Counted from the stretch's first letter, positions 46,771 through 59,376 are shown. The stretch: 64,000 nucleotides of DNA from Ixodes scapularis (GCF_016920785.2 NW_024609857.1:12686716-12750715), one strand, 5' to 3'. Notes: generated by a model from the letters alone, not told the origin. Numbers and translations: made by a program.

Positions 46771-49700
46771 TTTTTCCAAGACTTCAAAAAATAATAATTA
46801 CCCTTCACTAATTCTTCCTTATTTCTAGGCGCCAAGTCATATGAATTCTCGCACACATCCCACGTAACTCCAAAATTTTGACCTCTTTTTTTTTTTTTTT
46901 ATTCACACAAACACTTCTACTTTGGTGAACCCAAAGGCCCACGCCATTTGTCCCCGTGTATACGACGTAATATGAGAGATGCCAACTTTGAAATTCGGCT
47001 ATTAGTAAAGTTTGCCAGCAAAGTATGACTCGGGTAAAGGGACAACTTGCTTCACAGCTTCAATCTGTACTTCTGTATGATAAGTGAATCAAACGAATTC
47101 GAACTCAGCTGACTTTACCCTGTGCGCAAAAGCGGGAGTCCGGTTCTTCCGTAAAGTTCCGAGCGAACGCGTCGTAAATCAGTTTTAATGTTTCAACTCA
47201 TGTACCTCCCCTCCCAACACCTTCTTCTTTTTTCTTTTTTTTTCAAACTCTGAGTGGTTCAATTATAACCGTGCTATAATTATTCCAAGCATAATTATAG
47301 CACGGTTCCAATATATATTATTATATTATAGGCGTGTTATACTATATATATTTCTCGTTATAATAAAATATAACAAGAACTACGACTGGCATTGAGTGCC
47401 AGTCGCAGTTCCCGAGTTGCAACTTTGATTAGGCCTTGCAAGCGGCGCAGGTTCTGTAGAAGTAGCCAGATAGTTCGAACAAAACACTAAACAAACTTGT
47501 AGTACTCCGTAGCAGCGCTGAACGTCACACGCATACACAACGAACAAACAAACAAACCAAATTCGCGCTCTAAAACAATTAAAAACAAAACGCTTTTGAA
47601 TGGTTCTTCGGCCCCAGAAACTGTTTCTTGTGAAGAACGGTTTCGCCTCAACCACTATCGCCCCCTGGAGCAAGGAAAGGCAACTGGGCGATAAAGTACT
47701 CGTTCGTATCAAAAAAGGAGCTTAAACTTTTGTTAGGCTTTGCGCAAAGAGCCTTTTAGGGGGTGCTTAAAACATCTCTTTAGGGTGCAAAATATAGACA
47801 AGCCGAAGAAACCCTAAAAATGCTTTTACTATCAGATACAGATATATTTTCTTTTTAGTTTGCAGCATTTTAAAGAGAGATGCGAGAGGATGAAATAGAC
47901 CTTCGACAAACAACCCGTTGGGACAACGATTTCTATCGGCGCCTACAGAAGCTCTAAAGCTCAGGCTGACAGTAGAGACGCCTACTTCCATCTCTTCATT
48001 GTAACAAATAAACAGGCCCGTTTGCAAGCGTCAGGGTTTGCCGGTCAGTCATCCTTGCTACGATGCCTTCGTTCCTTCTTGACTCTAGCTCTGTATGAAA
48101 ACAACAGTGCGTTTGGAGAGCGTTTTACTGAAACAACCTAATGTGTTTCTTGACCAAAATCTAAAAAAAAAAAAAAAATTGCTAATTTGTGGAAATAATA
48201 ATTTAGAAAATTGTTTCCTGTAAATCACAGTGTAGAAGTTTTGCCGACGTGGACATATGCTGTGTTTGAGTCCAGTTTTGCATAAATATCATTTTTGTAT
48301 CTACGTTCTACTAACAAACTTTATTCAATCTAAAGATCGGGTAGTGAAAAATGTTATAATCTTTTTTTCACGTATGAGGTTTTGATACAGAGAGCGCAAA
48401 TAACTACCAACAGAAAAAAAAAAGGAAAAACAGCACGGTTTTTTTATTGCAATTACACCACTTGTTCAGTGCTAATATGAAAATTAAAATGTTTTTGTTT
48501 TGCCGGACCTCCTCCATCATCCTCAACTTCTGTCCGTCCGTCCGTCCCTCCATGCGTTTCCCGCTAAATTTAGCGGGAAAAGTAACGTCACGCGACCTGA
48601 AACCCCGAGATATATCCATTTAGTTTCCCTGTTATGTTTTGTGGGGACATTCACGTCATCTGACCGATGCAGCAAGTCAGTTTCCCCGTCCGTTTAGTGA
48701 GAAAATTAATAAAACTATATGTTTTTTACTCTTTGGTAACGACTGTTTATCTGCAGTCTTTCCTTCGGAAAACCCGAGGCTTAGTGGAAACCGAAATCAT
48801 AATGAAAACGATCGCCAACTGTATTAACAAAAGAAACATATCGCGTTCTCCAACGCCATACACGAATATATTCGGATACACACATCCAAGGAGACGAGCA
48901 CAAACACCACAAGAAATACTCACAAAAATAAAAAAATAAAAAAAATCAGAGGAAGTTTTAAAGAAAGAAGAAAGGCAATTGTGGGAAGTCGGCGGTTACG
49001 GGGCGCCCAGTGGGGTGGAAGAAGGAAAAAAAAAGGGGGAAAGGGGAGAATAGCGAATAATGGTTGCCAACTGCGTTTTTACGATCCAAGTCGTCCCCGG
49101 CGGGGACCTTGTAAGCACGGCCAGCGCCGGCGCGGCTGTAAATAAGCGACGGATCCGTCAGGCCCTCTGCATGCCGCGAAAGCCCTAGCTGCCTGCTCGA
49201 CGGTTTTTCCTGTTTTTTTCTTCTTCCGCTCAAAGCCGTCTTTTCTCGCTTATAACGACTCCCCTTTCAACGAAGTAGCGACGGCCGAGGGGCGAGCTTG
49301 TCGGCCGTTTTGAAAGCCGTGGATGATGGTCTGCCTCGGGGGTACCGGGACTGGGTGTGAGGTTGCTAAAAGTGGAATTCTCTTCCCTCCTTCCTTTCTT
49401 CATCGCGACTTTTTCTGCGCTCTTCCTTCCTTCCTAATACAAACACTCTCTCTCTTTCTCTCTCGCCGTTCATTTTCCTTTTTCTTTTTTAATATTGGGT
49501 GTAAAAAGGACGCTCGCAAAAAAGAAACGTTTTAGCCGAGGGTGCTGTACTTCAAAAATATGCTCCATGATTTACAGTCACCGGCATGCCATAAAAGACG
49601 AACTAAGAGCAACTTCCCCCGCGTGTATGTTTAATTGCTCGGCGCGCGAAGCACTGGTCAGCTGCTCTGATTTCGTACGAACCGATCGAATAGAATGCTG

Positions 49701-49950
49701 TCTCGAAATGTTTGAGGCAATATTCATATTTCCCTCGCCTTACACTTTCCCTAAGTGAAATAGACTACAAGTTAGTACCATGATAGCTCGCACAGATTAT
49801 CATATAATTTTCAAGGAGGAAAAGTAAAGGCATGTGCATTTAACAGTCGTATTGCGCATCATCAATGATAGTCGTTGACTCGGAGCGCTGATTCAAGCGT
49901 CATGTCCTATCTCTAGCGGTCCCAGACATTGGTTTTTGGGGGAAGGGGAA
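46771..49950. other. No supported gene
   Basis: Contains the hairpins at 47267-47410, one isolated CCCGCTAAATTTAGCGGG unit (48560) related to the 30.1-kb element, a (TCCG)n run near 48532 and a CT-rich stretch near 49446-49468. Confidence 0.4.
47267..47410. repeat. Two perfect hairpins
   Basis: 47267-47307 is AACCGTGCTATAATTAT inverted around a 7-bp loop. 47379-47410 is AACT(A/G)CGACTGGCA inverted around a short loop. Both lie in AT-rich DNA that also contains TATAATAAAATATAA. Confidence 0.7.
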
Positions 49951-50024
49951 GGGGGGGGGGGGGGGGGGGTTCTAGATATTTTTTTTCTGGAAGTGCTGGG
50001 TGGGGTGGGGGGGGGGGGGGGGGG
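49951..50024. repeat. Two long G tracts (19 and 18 nt)
   Basis: G runs at 49951-49969 and 50007-50024 with shorter G groups around them give a G-quadruplex-capable block on the plus strand, 120 bp left of the TTAA-bounded element. Confidence 0.9.
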
Positions 50025-50139
50025 ATCATCTGGGTGGTGGGAAAGACAATAAGAGACACTCGCGGCAGAAGGCGCCCAGGAGATTACGCCGGCCATCGCT
50101 GCCGTGCCGCATGGTACCAAAAAGACCTCAAAGCGACGG

Positions 50140-51801
50140 TTAAAGGGACACTGACAGGGTATTTATGCTCGCCGAGGTTGTTAGTTGTACGTGACATATG
50201 AGGGCTCAACTACCCAGAACAGAATTTGCGGCTCGAAATTCGGTTTCTTTCCGCCCGAAAACCACCGATCAAGAACTGGCCGGTTCGAGTCTCGCTCACT
50301 CTCTTTTCCGCGGTCACGGGCCATTTTCTAAGGTATCGATGCGACCACCAAATTTAATCAAAGTCGTGGGTCACTGAAGGCACACACTCAATATTAAAGA
50401 TAGAAAAAAATATGAAACCCAGTTTTTGTGGCTTCTAAAAAGCTGCAAATACGTTGATTGAAAAAAAAAAGTTCCACAGACAACCGGAAGCATTCTGTGC
50501 GTTCGTCGTTTCGCGTATCGTGGGACTCGCGGGGACGGCGATGGCAGCGGACGACGGGCGTGGGACCTCTATTTCAGAACTGTCGTTCGCGGTACCGGCG
50601 AATTCTGTCTACCGTTAAAAGAGAAATTTGGGACTGATCAAAAGAATTGGTATTCATCCCGTACGACACGCCCGGCCACCAAGCCGATTTGCACGAAGAC
50701 GTCGCCGAGCCGTCGCTCCCTTCTCGTGGCTGAAGACAACGCTCGCGCAAACGTCAAGCACGACGTGTCTACTTCGAGTTGAATATGCACGCGTACGATT
50801 TATTTACTAGGTGCGAATGTCCCCAAAGCGTGGTGCTTCCCGACTTCGACCCGGGAGTGCTTTTGCTAAAGAAAAATCGACAGCAAACTTTCAAACTTAC
50901 AGTTTACCGGCTGAATTATTACTAAGGAAAGAGATCCACCAGAAACTAGATGCCCCAGTAGCTCAGTGGGAAAGACGTCCGCTTCACACACCGAAGGTCC
51001 GGGTTCGATCCCCCGTGATTTTTTTTTTTTTTTGCAAACAATATCTGATGTTTACATATCTTTTTCTTTTTTTTACAATCATCACTGAAGAAACAAACAA
51101 AAAAAATAACAAACAAATGTTGTGGACGATACTTCGCTGAATTAAACGGTATGGGATTTCCGTTTTGACACCTGCGAACTCAATGTAATCACTTTCCACA
51201 AAGTGCAAGGGGCATACAAATCAGGTAGCGTCCGCTTTCCGAGGTGCCCGTAAATGTTCTACAGGAATTGCAGCCAGCCATTGGTCCCGATCCCGTTGAT
51301 CTTTCGACAATGCCACTTTTTTTCGGATGCAGGACATGTGAGCCAGCTCTTCACGCAACATCTTGGGTTTATTCTTTTCGGAGCCGATCATGGAAATTCA
51401 CCACGGGCACTCACTACTCATCTCTAACTCCTCAATGTACAAAACAACTCATCTTGGAGTACATAACAACGAGCGGAACAAACATAACTGCAAAAGAATG
51501 GCACGGCAAGCAGTTCCCGCACGCCGCATGTCGTGTCGTCTGCTACCGGAGCGGAGAAAAAAAAAAAAAAAAAAGCACGGTCGGGTAAAGCCACGTGACT
51601 TCCGCCAGTCACTCTCTTCTCTCCACTTCTGCGACCTCCGTCGGGTTTCGGTTTCGGTTTCGAGCAGTTGCGTCTTTTGGCTTTATTAAAGAAATACGCT
51701 ACTCTGTTGCAAAATATTAATTGGGTAGTCCTCCGACACCATAATGAAGCGCCTGGCAAAAAATAAAAAAAATTTTTTGGGGTGTGTCAGTGTCCCTTTA
51801 A
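50140..51801. mobile_element. TTAA-bounded TIR element, about 1.65 kb, no transposase
   Basis: Left end TTAA (50140-50143) is followed by AGGGACACTGACA. The right end carries the exact inverted copy followed by TTAA (51798-51801). A TTAA target duplication is the hallmark of piggyBac-type insertion, although the terminal bases are not the usual CCC. The interior has no transposase, but holds a tRNA-like remnant (50952-51031), AT-rich stretches and GC-rich blocks, so it is non-autonomous or a composite with nested insertions. Confidence 0.55.
50952..51031 (+). repeat. Degenerate tRNA-derived sequence (Val-CAC-like) with T-run
   Basis: An A-box-like stretch (TAGCTCAGTGGG) is followed by a loop containing TTCACAC and a strong B box (GGGTTCGATCCC), then a run of about 14 T that would terminate Pol III. 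Loop and spacing resemble tRNA-Val(CAC), but the acceptor stem does not pair and the anticodon stem has mismatches. It is therefore a decayed tRNA or the head of a tRNA-derived SINE. It lies inside the TTAA-bounded element at 50140-51801. Confidence 0.5.
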
Positions 51802-54648
51802 CATCCTCCTCTAAAAAGATATAACGTAACGTTTAAAAAGTCTGTGAAGTGCGACTGGTGTACATCGTGGAAGTAAACTATGGCCTACTTCCAGTGAACA
51901 GTATGGCTCCCGCACCGGCTAAACAAATGCCAAAAAAAAAAAAAAAACGAGCGAAAAGATATAGGGGATTGGGCCGCCCCCCTCCTCCCTCTCCCCCTAG
52001 GATCGACACTGTGTCCAATCCTTGACCAACGTCGGCCTCCTTCAAGTTACGTATAAAATTCAGCCCTTCGGTACTCCGGCGTTTACTTCACGGTCCCCGA
52101 TATGTCTGAAAGTTTACAGAACACAGCAACACACATCGCCGAAATAGTATTCCAAATAATAAATTAAAAAAAAGAATCTATATACATGTCTTGTGTTTTT
52201 GTTGTTTTTTTTCACGATGGTATTGAATATACGATTTTGGGCCTCCTTTTGCAAACTTGGAGTCTCTGCTGGCAACAACGAAAAAGTGACGTCAGCGGAA
52301 GGCAGGGATTTACTCTTTGGAGGCTTTGTTCCCAACTGATTCCAAGCAGTTTCACGGTGTCAAACGAATGCCTCGGAAGCTCGCTCCAGCTCTCGCGTAG
52401 CAGCACGAAACCAATGCTCTGCCTTGTCCATTTCCGCAGCCAATCGAACTTCATAAAGCAGGGACAAATCATAAATTTGCACACTCACTGCCGCCGCCGT
52501 CGTTTTGCTCGCAACAATGCGCCGAGAAATTGAGGGAGAGAAGGAGACGAGACGCGCGGGGGGGACGTAAGAACGCCGATCTCTTATCGGAATGATTAGT
52601 GGGGAGACCGAAAGCTATTCTCAGAGCGAGTCGTCTGCTCCTTGCGATGACGAATTCTGATTGGCTTTGATTGGAAGGATAGTGGGTAGACCTCATTGCT
52701 ATATGCCTCAAAACCTACACACTACTTTTTTTTTTTTTTCAATTTGCTAATAACAGCTTAGTGTTCTGTCCTCATCGCAACCCCTGTGCAAGAAGCAGAC
52801 AAACTTGAGCTCCGCAAAGCTGCCTTTTCCTTCACTGCACTCGTCCAACGCGTCCGAGTGCGAAAGCCAAACGAAAAAACGCCGGACGCCGCAGTTGTGT
52901 TCGACGAATGCACTGGAGACAAAGGGACCCAGCTTTAGGTCTGCAATCATTCCAAGCCAGAGCTTCTCTCCCTCAGTTTCTCAGGGCATAATCACGAGAC
53001 GTCAAACATGACCTGCACTTTTGATAATGGTGCCAACAACCCCGCTCGTCGGAACGACGAGGTTTGGAAATAGGCTTAACGTCAGTTCCCTGAAACTTAG
53101 TTGTTTGCCTCGAGCGCCTCTGGCGGCAACAAAACAAATGAAGGAATCGTGCCGACGTAACGCTAGTTTACGTTCGTCATAAAAAAAGCGGTTTACAACT
53201 TTTATTTACGGGGCCCGCAGATTTCTGCTCGTTCTTGAGTTCGTTACCTGTGTGCTCATTTGATTGCCGCTTCTATATAGGACCGCTTATTAACAGGGAC
53301 GCTGTCGCATAAACTTTGCCTGTGAACGTTACATTCGCCCGTAAATGCCCGCCGGGTTCAACAGTGGCGCGCTTGGGTCGTAAAGAGTCTCGTTAAAGGC
53401 AAACATGCTGTGCTTCTTGTGTCTTAGGAGGAAGTTCATTGGCATCGGCGCTCACAAATGCAACTAGTAGCTGCTTTTCTTTTTTTTGTTCCTCAGCTTG
53501 ACCATGTGCATTATCCAAGAATATAAAATACCCCTGCGCCGAGGCAGTTTATGAGGCGATGCTAAGCACACTAGGGTCAGAGTTAGCTTAGTTTAAGAGA
53601 AATAATACAACAAAGCCTCATGTGTTTGCTCAACCCGAAGAATGTGGACCTGAACAATGCAAATCCTGCTCAGCACCCTAGAACAGACTATGGGCCTTTA
53701 TGTTGTTGAACACTTTTCTTCATGGTTATTCGATGCTGCCAGGAAGCGTACATCTAACCACGATAGTAAAGCACATCATTCCTTCTAATTCGATATTTTT
53801 TTATGTAGGTTTTCACTTGTACATTGAGTTTGAGAAACTTCTCCTCGGCTGGCACCTCTAAATTTGTCGCAGTATTTTCAGAAATAGGAAAGATTTCCGG
53901 AGCGCTCTGTTTAGCGTTTAATGCTACTATAGTCACAACATGCCATGTGTTTCGCAGACTTCAAACACGCGTATTCGCAATACTGACATAACGTAAGGGG
54001 ATAAGAGGAGTGCCAATTTTTTCTTCTTATTCTTCCAAAATCACTTTTGTGCGTATGTTACAAATTAAAGAGAATGTTTTGCCTATTTTCATTTTAAAAA
54101 CAGCTTTTCTGTGTGTGACAATAAAAAAAAAAAGTGGACGGCTTGTTCAGTTTGCGAAAGAATCGAGAGGTCAGTTGTGAGATTAAGCAATGCAAGCGTG
54201 ACATTTTGCATTGCTTAATGTCATTCGCTGAGCTGCCTCCGTAAGTTGCGGTGATTGGCTCTCCGAGTGTTGTGCGTGAAAGTAGACGCAAAGACATTTT
54301 TTATAGTGCTGCAGCTACGTGCCCGTGCGGTGCATATCCAAACAACAAGCGCGCCTTCTGGGAATGCCAAGCAACAAAGCACGGAGTTCACCGCATGGAC
54401 TGCACTGACGGAACTTATCAGCGAAGTCCTCAGGGAAGAGGACTGAAGGATGATGCTTCGAATGAAAAGCTTTAAAGTTTAATATATCTTTTTATCTCTC
54501 CCTCTTTCTCTATCTCTCTTCATAACAATAAGCCTGATTAGTATAGTTGTATTGGAATCCCGTTCGTTACGAATTCTAAATGTAAAATCTGCTCTTTTTT
54601 TATTTTTTTTGTTTTTGCTTTGCACTTTTCTTTTTAATGTTATTCACA
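51802..54648. other. No supported gene; possible promoter-like CCAAT cluster
   Basis: CCAAT boxes near 52409, 52439, 52660 and 52670 (both strands) and TGACGTCA-like sequence at 52289 occur in a modest GC block. Frames of 60-115 codons here are unmatched. Confidence 0.3.
54182..54219. repeat. Perfect 14-bp hairpin
   Basis: ATTAAGCAATGCAA and its inverse TTGCATTGCTTAAT flank a 10-bp loop. Confidence 0.65.
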
Positions 54649-54758
54649 ACAAAACTTGAAAGTATAAGACAGAGAGGACGAGAACGGGAACAGGACATCT
54701 GAGGAAAGGTGTCCTGTTCCCGCCCTCGTCCTCTCTGTCTTATACTTTCAAGTTTTGT
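54649..54758. mobile_element. Foldback element, 110 bp, near-perfect arms
   Basis: Arms of about 47 bp (ACAAAACTTGAAAGTATAAG through GACAGAGAGGACGAG and GGAACAGGACA) are complementary with one mismatch around a short loop. The perfection suggests recent origin or gene conversion. Confidence 0.8.
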
Positions 54759-57700
54759 ATCTATTAACCAACACGCTCGTTTTCAATTGTAAATGTTATT
54801 CACCTATACATTTTTAGAACAACAGGACAAATATTAAGTGTTGGCTTTCATCGTGTGAGTATTGTTGTGAGTATTGTCGTCCAAAGCATGTCCACCACTT
54901 CCGCAACCACACAACATAACGAGTCTCCAAGAAGGAGGCTCGATTTTTCGAGAGCCGCTAACGCGGCTACTTCGCGTGCCGACACGGCCTTCCGCCAACG
55001 GTTTTACGCGCGCGCCCAGAGAGCGGAACGCCCAGGCCCGTGCCGGCGAGTTTTAATCTGCGCTCGCACATGTGCTCCGGCGTCATAAACCCTCGGCTCT
55101 TCGGCGCAGTGTTCGATTTCGGCTTATCTTTATGATGCCGTAATTCTTTTGGGCGGCGTCTATGAACATGACTGTTTGTGGCCCCTTTCTCGCGTTTCGG
55201 GTTCGCCTATCTGGCTCTTGAGGAGCGCGCCCGTATAGTGTATATAGTACACGCTTGTCGCGGCGCGCGGTACGGTCTCCCCTGTGTCTGCAACAACGCT
55301 CCTATCTTTCGTCATGTATACAAGATCTGTTCCGCGGGATAACTGCTTCGTAGTATGGTCACAGACACTCGCCCCTATCTGCCCTGGCTCGACGCCTTCA
55401 CCGGTCGTTAGAAAGGACCCCTGACCCTTTTGGGGTCTCAGCTTGATCTCATTGCAATCGGTCTTTGTTGTGTGGCTTGAATTAGCGAGTCGGAATATGG
55501 TGCTTAGATTATGAATCATCAGCGCCATTGTCTGCCCGCACCGACATTCGTTTCTAGAAAACTCGAAAATATGAGCTGGCTTAACGAAACGCGGACTGGC
55601 GACAGCAAGGGATGGATAGCATATCAGATCGAGCCCTGAGCGAAACGCAGACGATAGATCATACACGGAAGATGATACTGGTTGTTCCCCTTCGTTACGG
55701 AAGACGTTCTGTAAGCGCTCGCTATCCGGAATATGAGGCGCTGGTGAAACATTTGGCCTCACATGACTCTCGAAACTTCAGAGCAGGTGCTTTAGATACA
55801 TTCGCACGTAAGGAGTTGCGTGAGACTTTACACATGGAAGTATGATCTTTTTACTGCTTTCGGCTAAACTTCGGCCAGCGAGTTACATTTTTTATTTGTT
55901 TTGATAATTTGAGTTCTCCATGCCGTGATACTATATTGTGCGGCATCTGTCTTCTTTGATGACAACTTCAGTCGGGATGACGTTTTTTGGCCTGTCATCA
56001 CTGGCGTAGAATTTCGATTTTCCCGAAGGGAGGGGGGGGGGGGGGGACAGGCTGAGAAGTTCTCCCCGGGGGGGGGGGGTTCTCAGCGCAATTTTTTTTT
56101 ACACCGGCAATTATCAGTAATGTATTTTAGTGGGTGCATTTTACTGCGTATGTATATCGCCATGTGTCCGTCGCTGTGTACGTTATTTTGTTTACATGCC
56201 ACTACTAGAAGCTTGTTACATGGCACATAAACAGCGTCTCAGTAAGGATCATCGCCCAGGAGGGGAAGGGCTCTGCCACCCCCCTTTCCTCCCCTCGGAC
56301 CTCACCATGGGGGCACGAGCCCCGATGCCCCCGCAGTCTACGCCTATGCGCGTCATACAATTTGTTTTACACGAAAGACTGGTCAAACTTTGAGATAAAT
56401 CGCAAGTTATAGGTATGGGCCTTCCATCGCGTCTAAATATTTCTCATATCGATCGTTGTTAGCATGAAAATTATAATGTTTGAGCCCATATGTCGCATGC
56501 CGCCGCAACGGTATGCACATCTTTGTATTAAGATCATTGATTTATTGATTGATTGATTGATTAGTTGAAAAAATGAGGTCCGTTTTTCTGCTCAAATTCA
56601 TCTACAAGCATTATTGTCTTAGCAACTACACGCACAACAGTAAGCGGCGGTAATACTTGACTTGTTTTGCCCCGTGTTTATATAAATTATCTGTGATAGT
56701 ACAAATCAATAATGGAACATGACCATCTTTCGTATAAAGATCCGGATTTCTTGCGAGATGTATGAACAGAACTGAGCAGAAAAGTAAACAGAATAGGGTA
56801 TTGGTACGCCGGACGATCGACACCGATACCCTAAGATGTGTTTTCAAGCAATTCCTCATGTTGATTTCTCAAGAAAGGCCCTGATTGTCTAAATGATAGT
56901 TAATTTAGCTTGCCAGCTATCGCCATCTGATGTGCACTGAGGCTTCGCACGTTTTATGGAATCAAAATGGCCAAGCCTCAAGGACCAGGCGGAACCTTCC
57001 CCTCTCCGCTCGAGCTCCTTCCGAGTCCGAGGGCACCACCGACATCTCGGTGCCACTGCGAATGCTCGAAACGAGACCCAGCACTGCTCGCTCCTTGTTG
57101 CCGACTCGGTGTCAGGGACAGCCGTCTCGGTTAAGTATAGAGCGTAGCCGGCAACGCCGGGCCACGCTAGCCGGAACGGTCCGTGGCGGCTAGGCCTAAT
57201 GGCAGTCGTCCGCCAGCAGGAGTGACGGAGCAGGCACTCGCCGCCGTCGCCGCTAGCCGGTGTTTAGGAAAATGAAGCCCGTCGGTCGGCCGTCTGCTTT
57301 TTCTTTGTCCGGTTGACCTCTCCCTCCATGCGCTGCCTTCCCCTCGCCCCCTTTTTGGGTGGCGGCCTGACTGGCCCGTGATGGATTGCGAGCGGTCCCT
57401 TCTTCTGCGTGCCGTGCCCGCTGTCTGTCTTCCTGAGTCTTGTTGAGTCGCTCTGGAAGATCTCCGGGCCATGTGCGTGGCTCATCCAGATCTCGCTGCT
57501 GCGTGCGGCTGTTTCGATTTGGATGGAACGTCTCCCGGATCGGATTGTGAGGACGCTCGTATTCTTTCGGATATATGGGAACGATGATTGGGACGCGATT
57601 TGGAGAGGCGAATATAATGGGTCTCTTTTGGGGGGTGGGAGGAATGAAACGGCGTGGAGTGGCCTTTTGAATGGGCCTCATCTGTGGCGTCCGATTGTAC

Positions 57701-58325
57701 CCAAGGCCCGCCGCCTTTTGTGCACGGGTCTGAAGATGGATGCCCCCTTTTTAGGCGTTCTCCCGAACGAGTCGTTCCGTGAGAGATTTCGGCGGAGGAG
57801 CAAATAATTTTGCTCGGGAATGGCGTGTAATATTCTCTCCATTGTGGATCCAACCTGATTCTTGTTTTTATATTTATCGTTTTTTTCCTTCATGGATGCG
57901 AAAGTAATTGTCGGTACTTTCGGCTTTGGGCCCCCTCTATCGGGCTACTGAAAAGGCTTAAAGTAACGAAGTAAAAAAAAGAAATATACCAATCTCTTCA
58001 AGACCTTCTTTTGAAATCCCTCGTTTTCTTCTTTATTGTGTAATTTCCCGCAGCCGAAAGAGTAAAAACTTTATATCCACTACTTTCATGGGAGGAACAG
58101 GTCTTGGGACGCACTTATCGATTTAATACGTTAAAGCTCCACTCCGCGGAGTGACTATGCGGCGAAGAACCCACGAACTTCGCTCAGTGGTACATTTCTG
58201 TTGTGCGCGTTGCAACAGACACCCTTCTGAAACCACGCACTGAGCGAACGCTACAAGGCGAAATTCGTCGTCTTTTCTCTCTTATGGAAGAGTCCAGCCT
58301 CTAGTGTACGAGAAAATAATTTTTT
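54759..58325. other. No supported gene; two unmatched open blocks
   Basis: A 200-codon minus frame at 55160-55762 and overlapping frames on both strands at 57167-57853 (132 codons plus, 142 and 123 codons minus) have no recognised motif. Open frames on both strands at once suggest composition rather than coding. An (ATTG)n run lies near 56538-56562. Confidence 0.35.
56032..56088. repeat. G tracts within a small hairpin
   Basis: G runs at 56032-56046 and 56068-56079; the second lies in the loop of a GCTGAGAA/TTCTCAGC stem (about 56051-56088). Confidence 0.7.
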
Positions 58326-58580
58326 AGAGCGCAGCTCTTAGGGTCCCGTTTCCGGCTTGAGCGGCATCGCCGTCAGCGTCGGCGTAACCGCGCGTTGCAT
58401 TATGGGACGTTCCCCGCTACATTTAGCGGAGAAAGTTCCCGTTAAAAGGGAAACGAGTAGGAGAGGGTACGAAGGGGAAGGAGGGGCATACTCTTTCCTC
58501 CATACCCTCCCCTCCTCCTCCTCAAGAGCTGCGCTCTTATTCGGCATTACAGAGAATTCTAAACGTCTTTCACTTTCCCC
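58326..58580 (+). mobile_element. GCGTTGCATTATGG TIR family, copy 3, compact
   Basis: This copy shows the structure best: AGAGCGCAGCTCTTA at 58326 and its inverse ending about 58538, with GGCGTAACCGCGCGTTGCAT inside and one CTACATTTAGCGGAG unit. The flank GTCTTTCA is shared with the other two copies, so the repeated unit extends past the terminal repeat. Confidence 0.7.
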
Positions 58581-59324
58581 CAAGAACGTACAAAATTTTA
58601 TAAGTACTTTAGAGAAGGAAACACAACAGCGGTGGTTCTATTTGAAAGCTAGACACAGGTATGCAACCAAAACTGTCAAGTTAGAGAACGCACTAAAGGC
58701 GCCAAAAGACAGCGACAATGTAAAAACCTCTCGACGAAAATCTTTTTGTTTTTTAAGTTAGATTTTTTTATTACTGAAAATTGTATTTAGCCACTCTTAT
58801 ACCAACAAAGAAATTCACAAGTACAATTAATTCGTAAAGTTGGGGAGTAATTCAACAGGCAACCTTCTTGTAGCTGAGGCTATCGCTATCCCTGCTTCCG
58901 TCAAATAAATACGACACGACGATGAAGTGCCTGAGCGAGTGGTCTTGAATATTTTGAGAGCGTAAATATTATGATTGCGACCACACGCGGGGATCTGCGA
59001 ATGAAGGAGCCAACTGGCAACGGCACTATGTAAGTTACTGCGAGCATTATATTGTTGGGGTTAGGACATATACTGATGCCGCGTCATTAAAAAGTCCCTC
59101 AATGCTGTTGCGTGCGTGAAGGGTGCACCTAAAACGTGCTCGATTACAGCAAACTCCATCCAGCAGTTTAGTACGGTCGCAGACGAACATGAAAAGCCCA
59201 TGCGAGCGCGAAGCCAACGCCATCTAAAATAACGAAGTCCTCCGAATGCACTCTTCTTCCATAGAACGTCATCAGAGTCGGATGGCGCGTCAACTCAGCA
59301 ATAGACCGATGTCACCAAGCGAAC

Positions 59325-59376
59325 TGCGCAGGCGCGCGCATTCCGGAAGTGGTGCCGCCGCAATGCTACTTGTAGT
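59325..59376. promoter_or_regulatory. NRF1 + ETS + ZNF143/Staf-like motif cluster
   Basis: CTGCGCAGGCGCGCGCA (from 59324, NRF1-like), CCGGAAGTG (59343-59351, ETS/GABP core) and, on the minus strand, ACTACAAGTAGCATTGCGG (59357-59376, a shortened ZNF143/Staf site) occur within 53 bp. In animals this combination marks housekeeping, often bidirectional, promoters. A minus-strand ATG (59223) opens about 58 codons; a plus-strand 197-codon frame also crosses. Neither is recognised. Part of the region is repeated inverted at 61870-62080. Confidence 0.35.

Noticed and set aside
55160..55762. 200-codon minus-strand frame
   Set aside because: No start context, domain or repeat support; one frame of this length is within what chance gives in 64 kb of about 45-50 percent GC DNA.
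57167..57853. Open frames on both strands, considered as gag-like or viral remnant
   Set aside because: No zinc knuckle, protease, RT or other family motif; simultaneous openness on both strands suggests composition.
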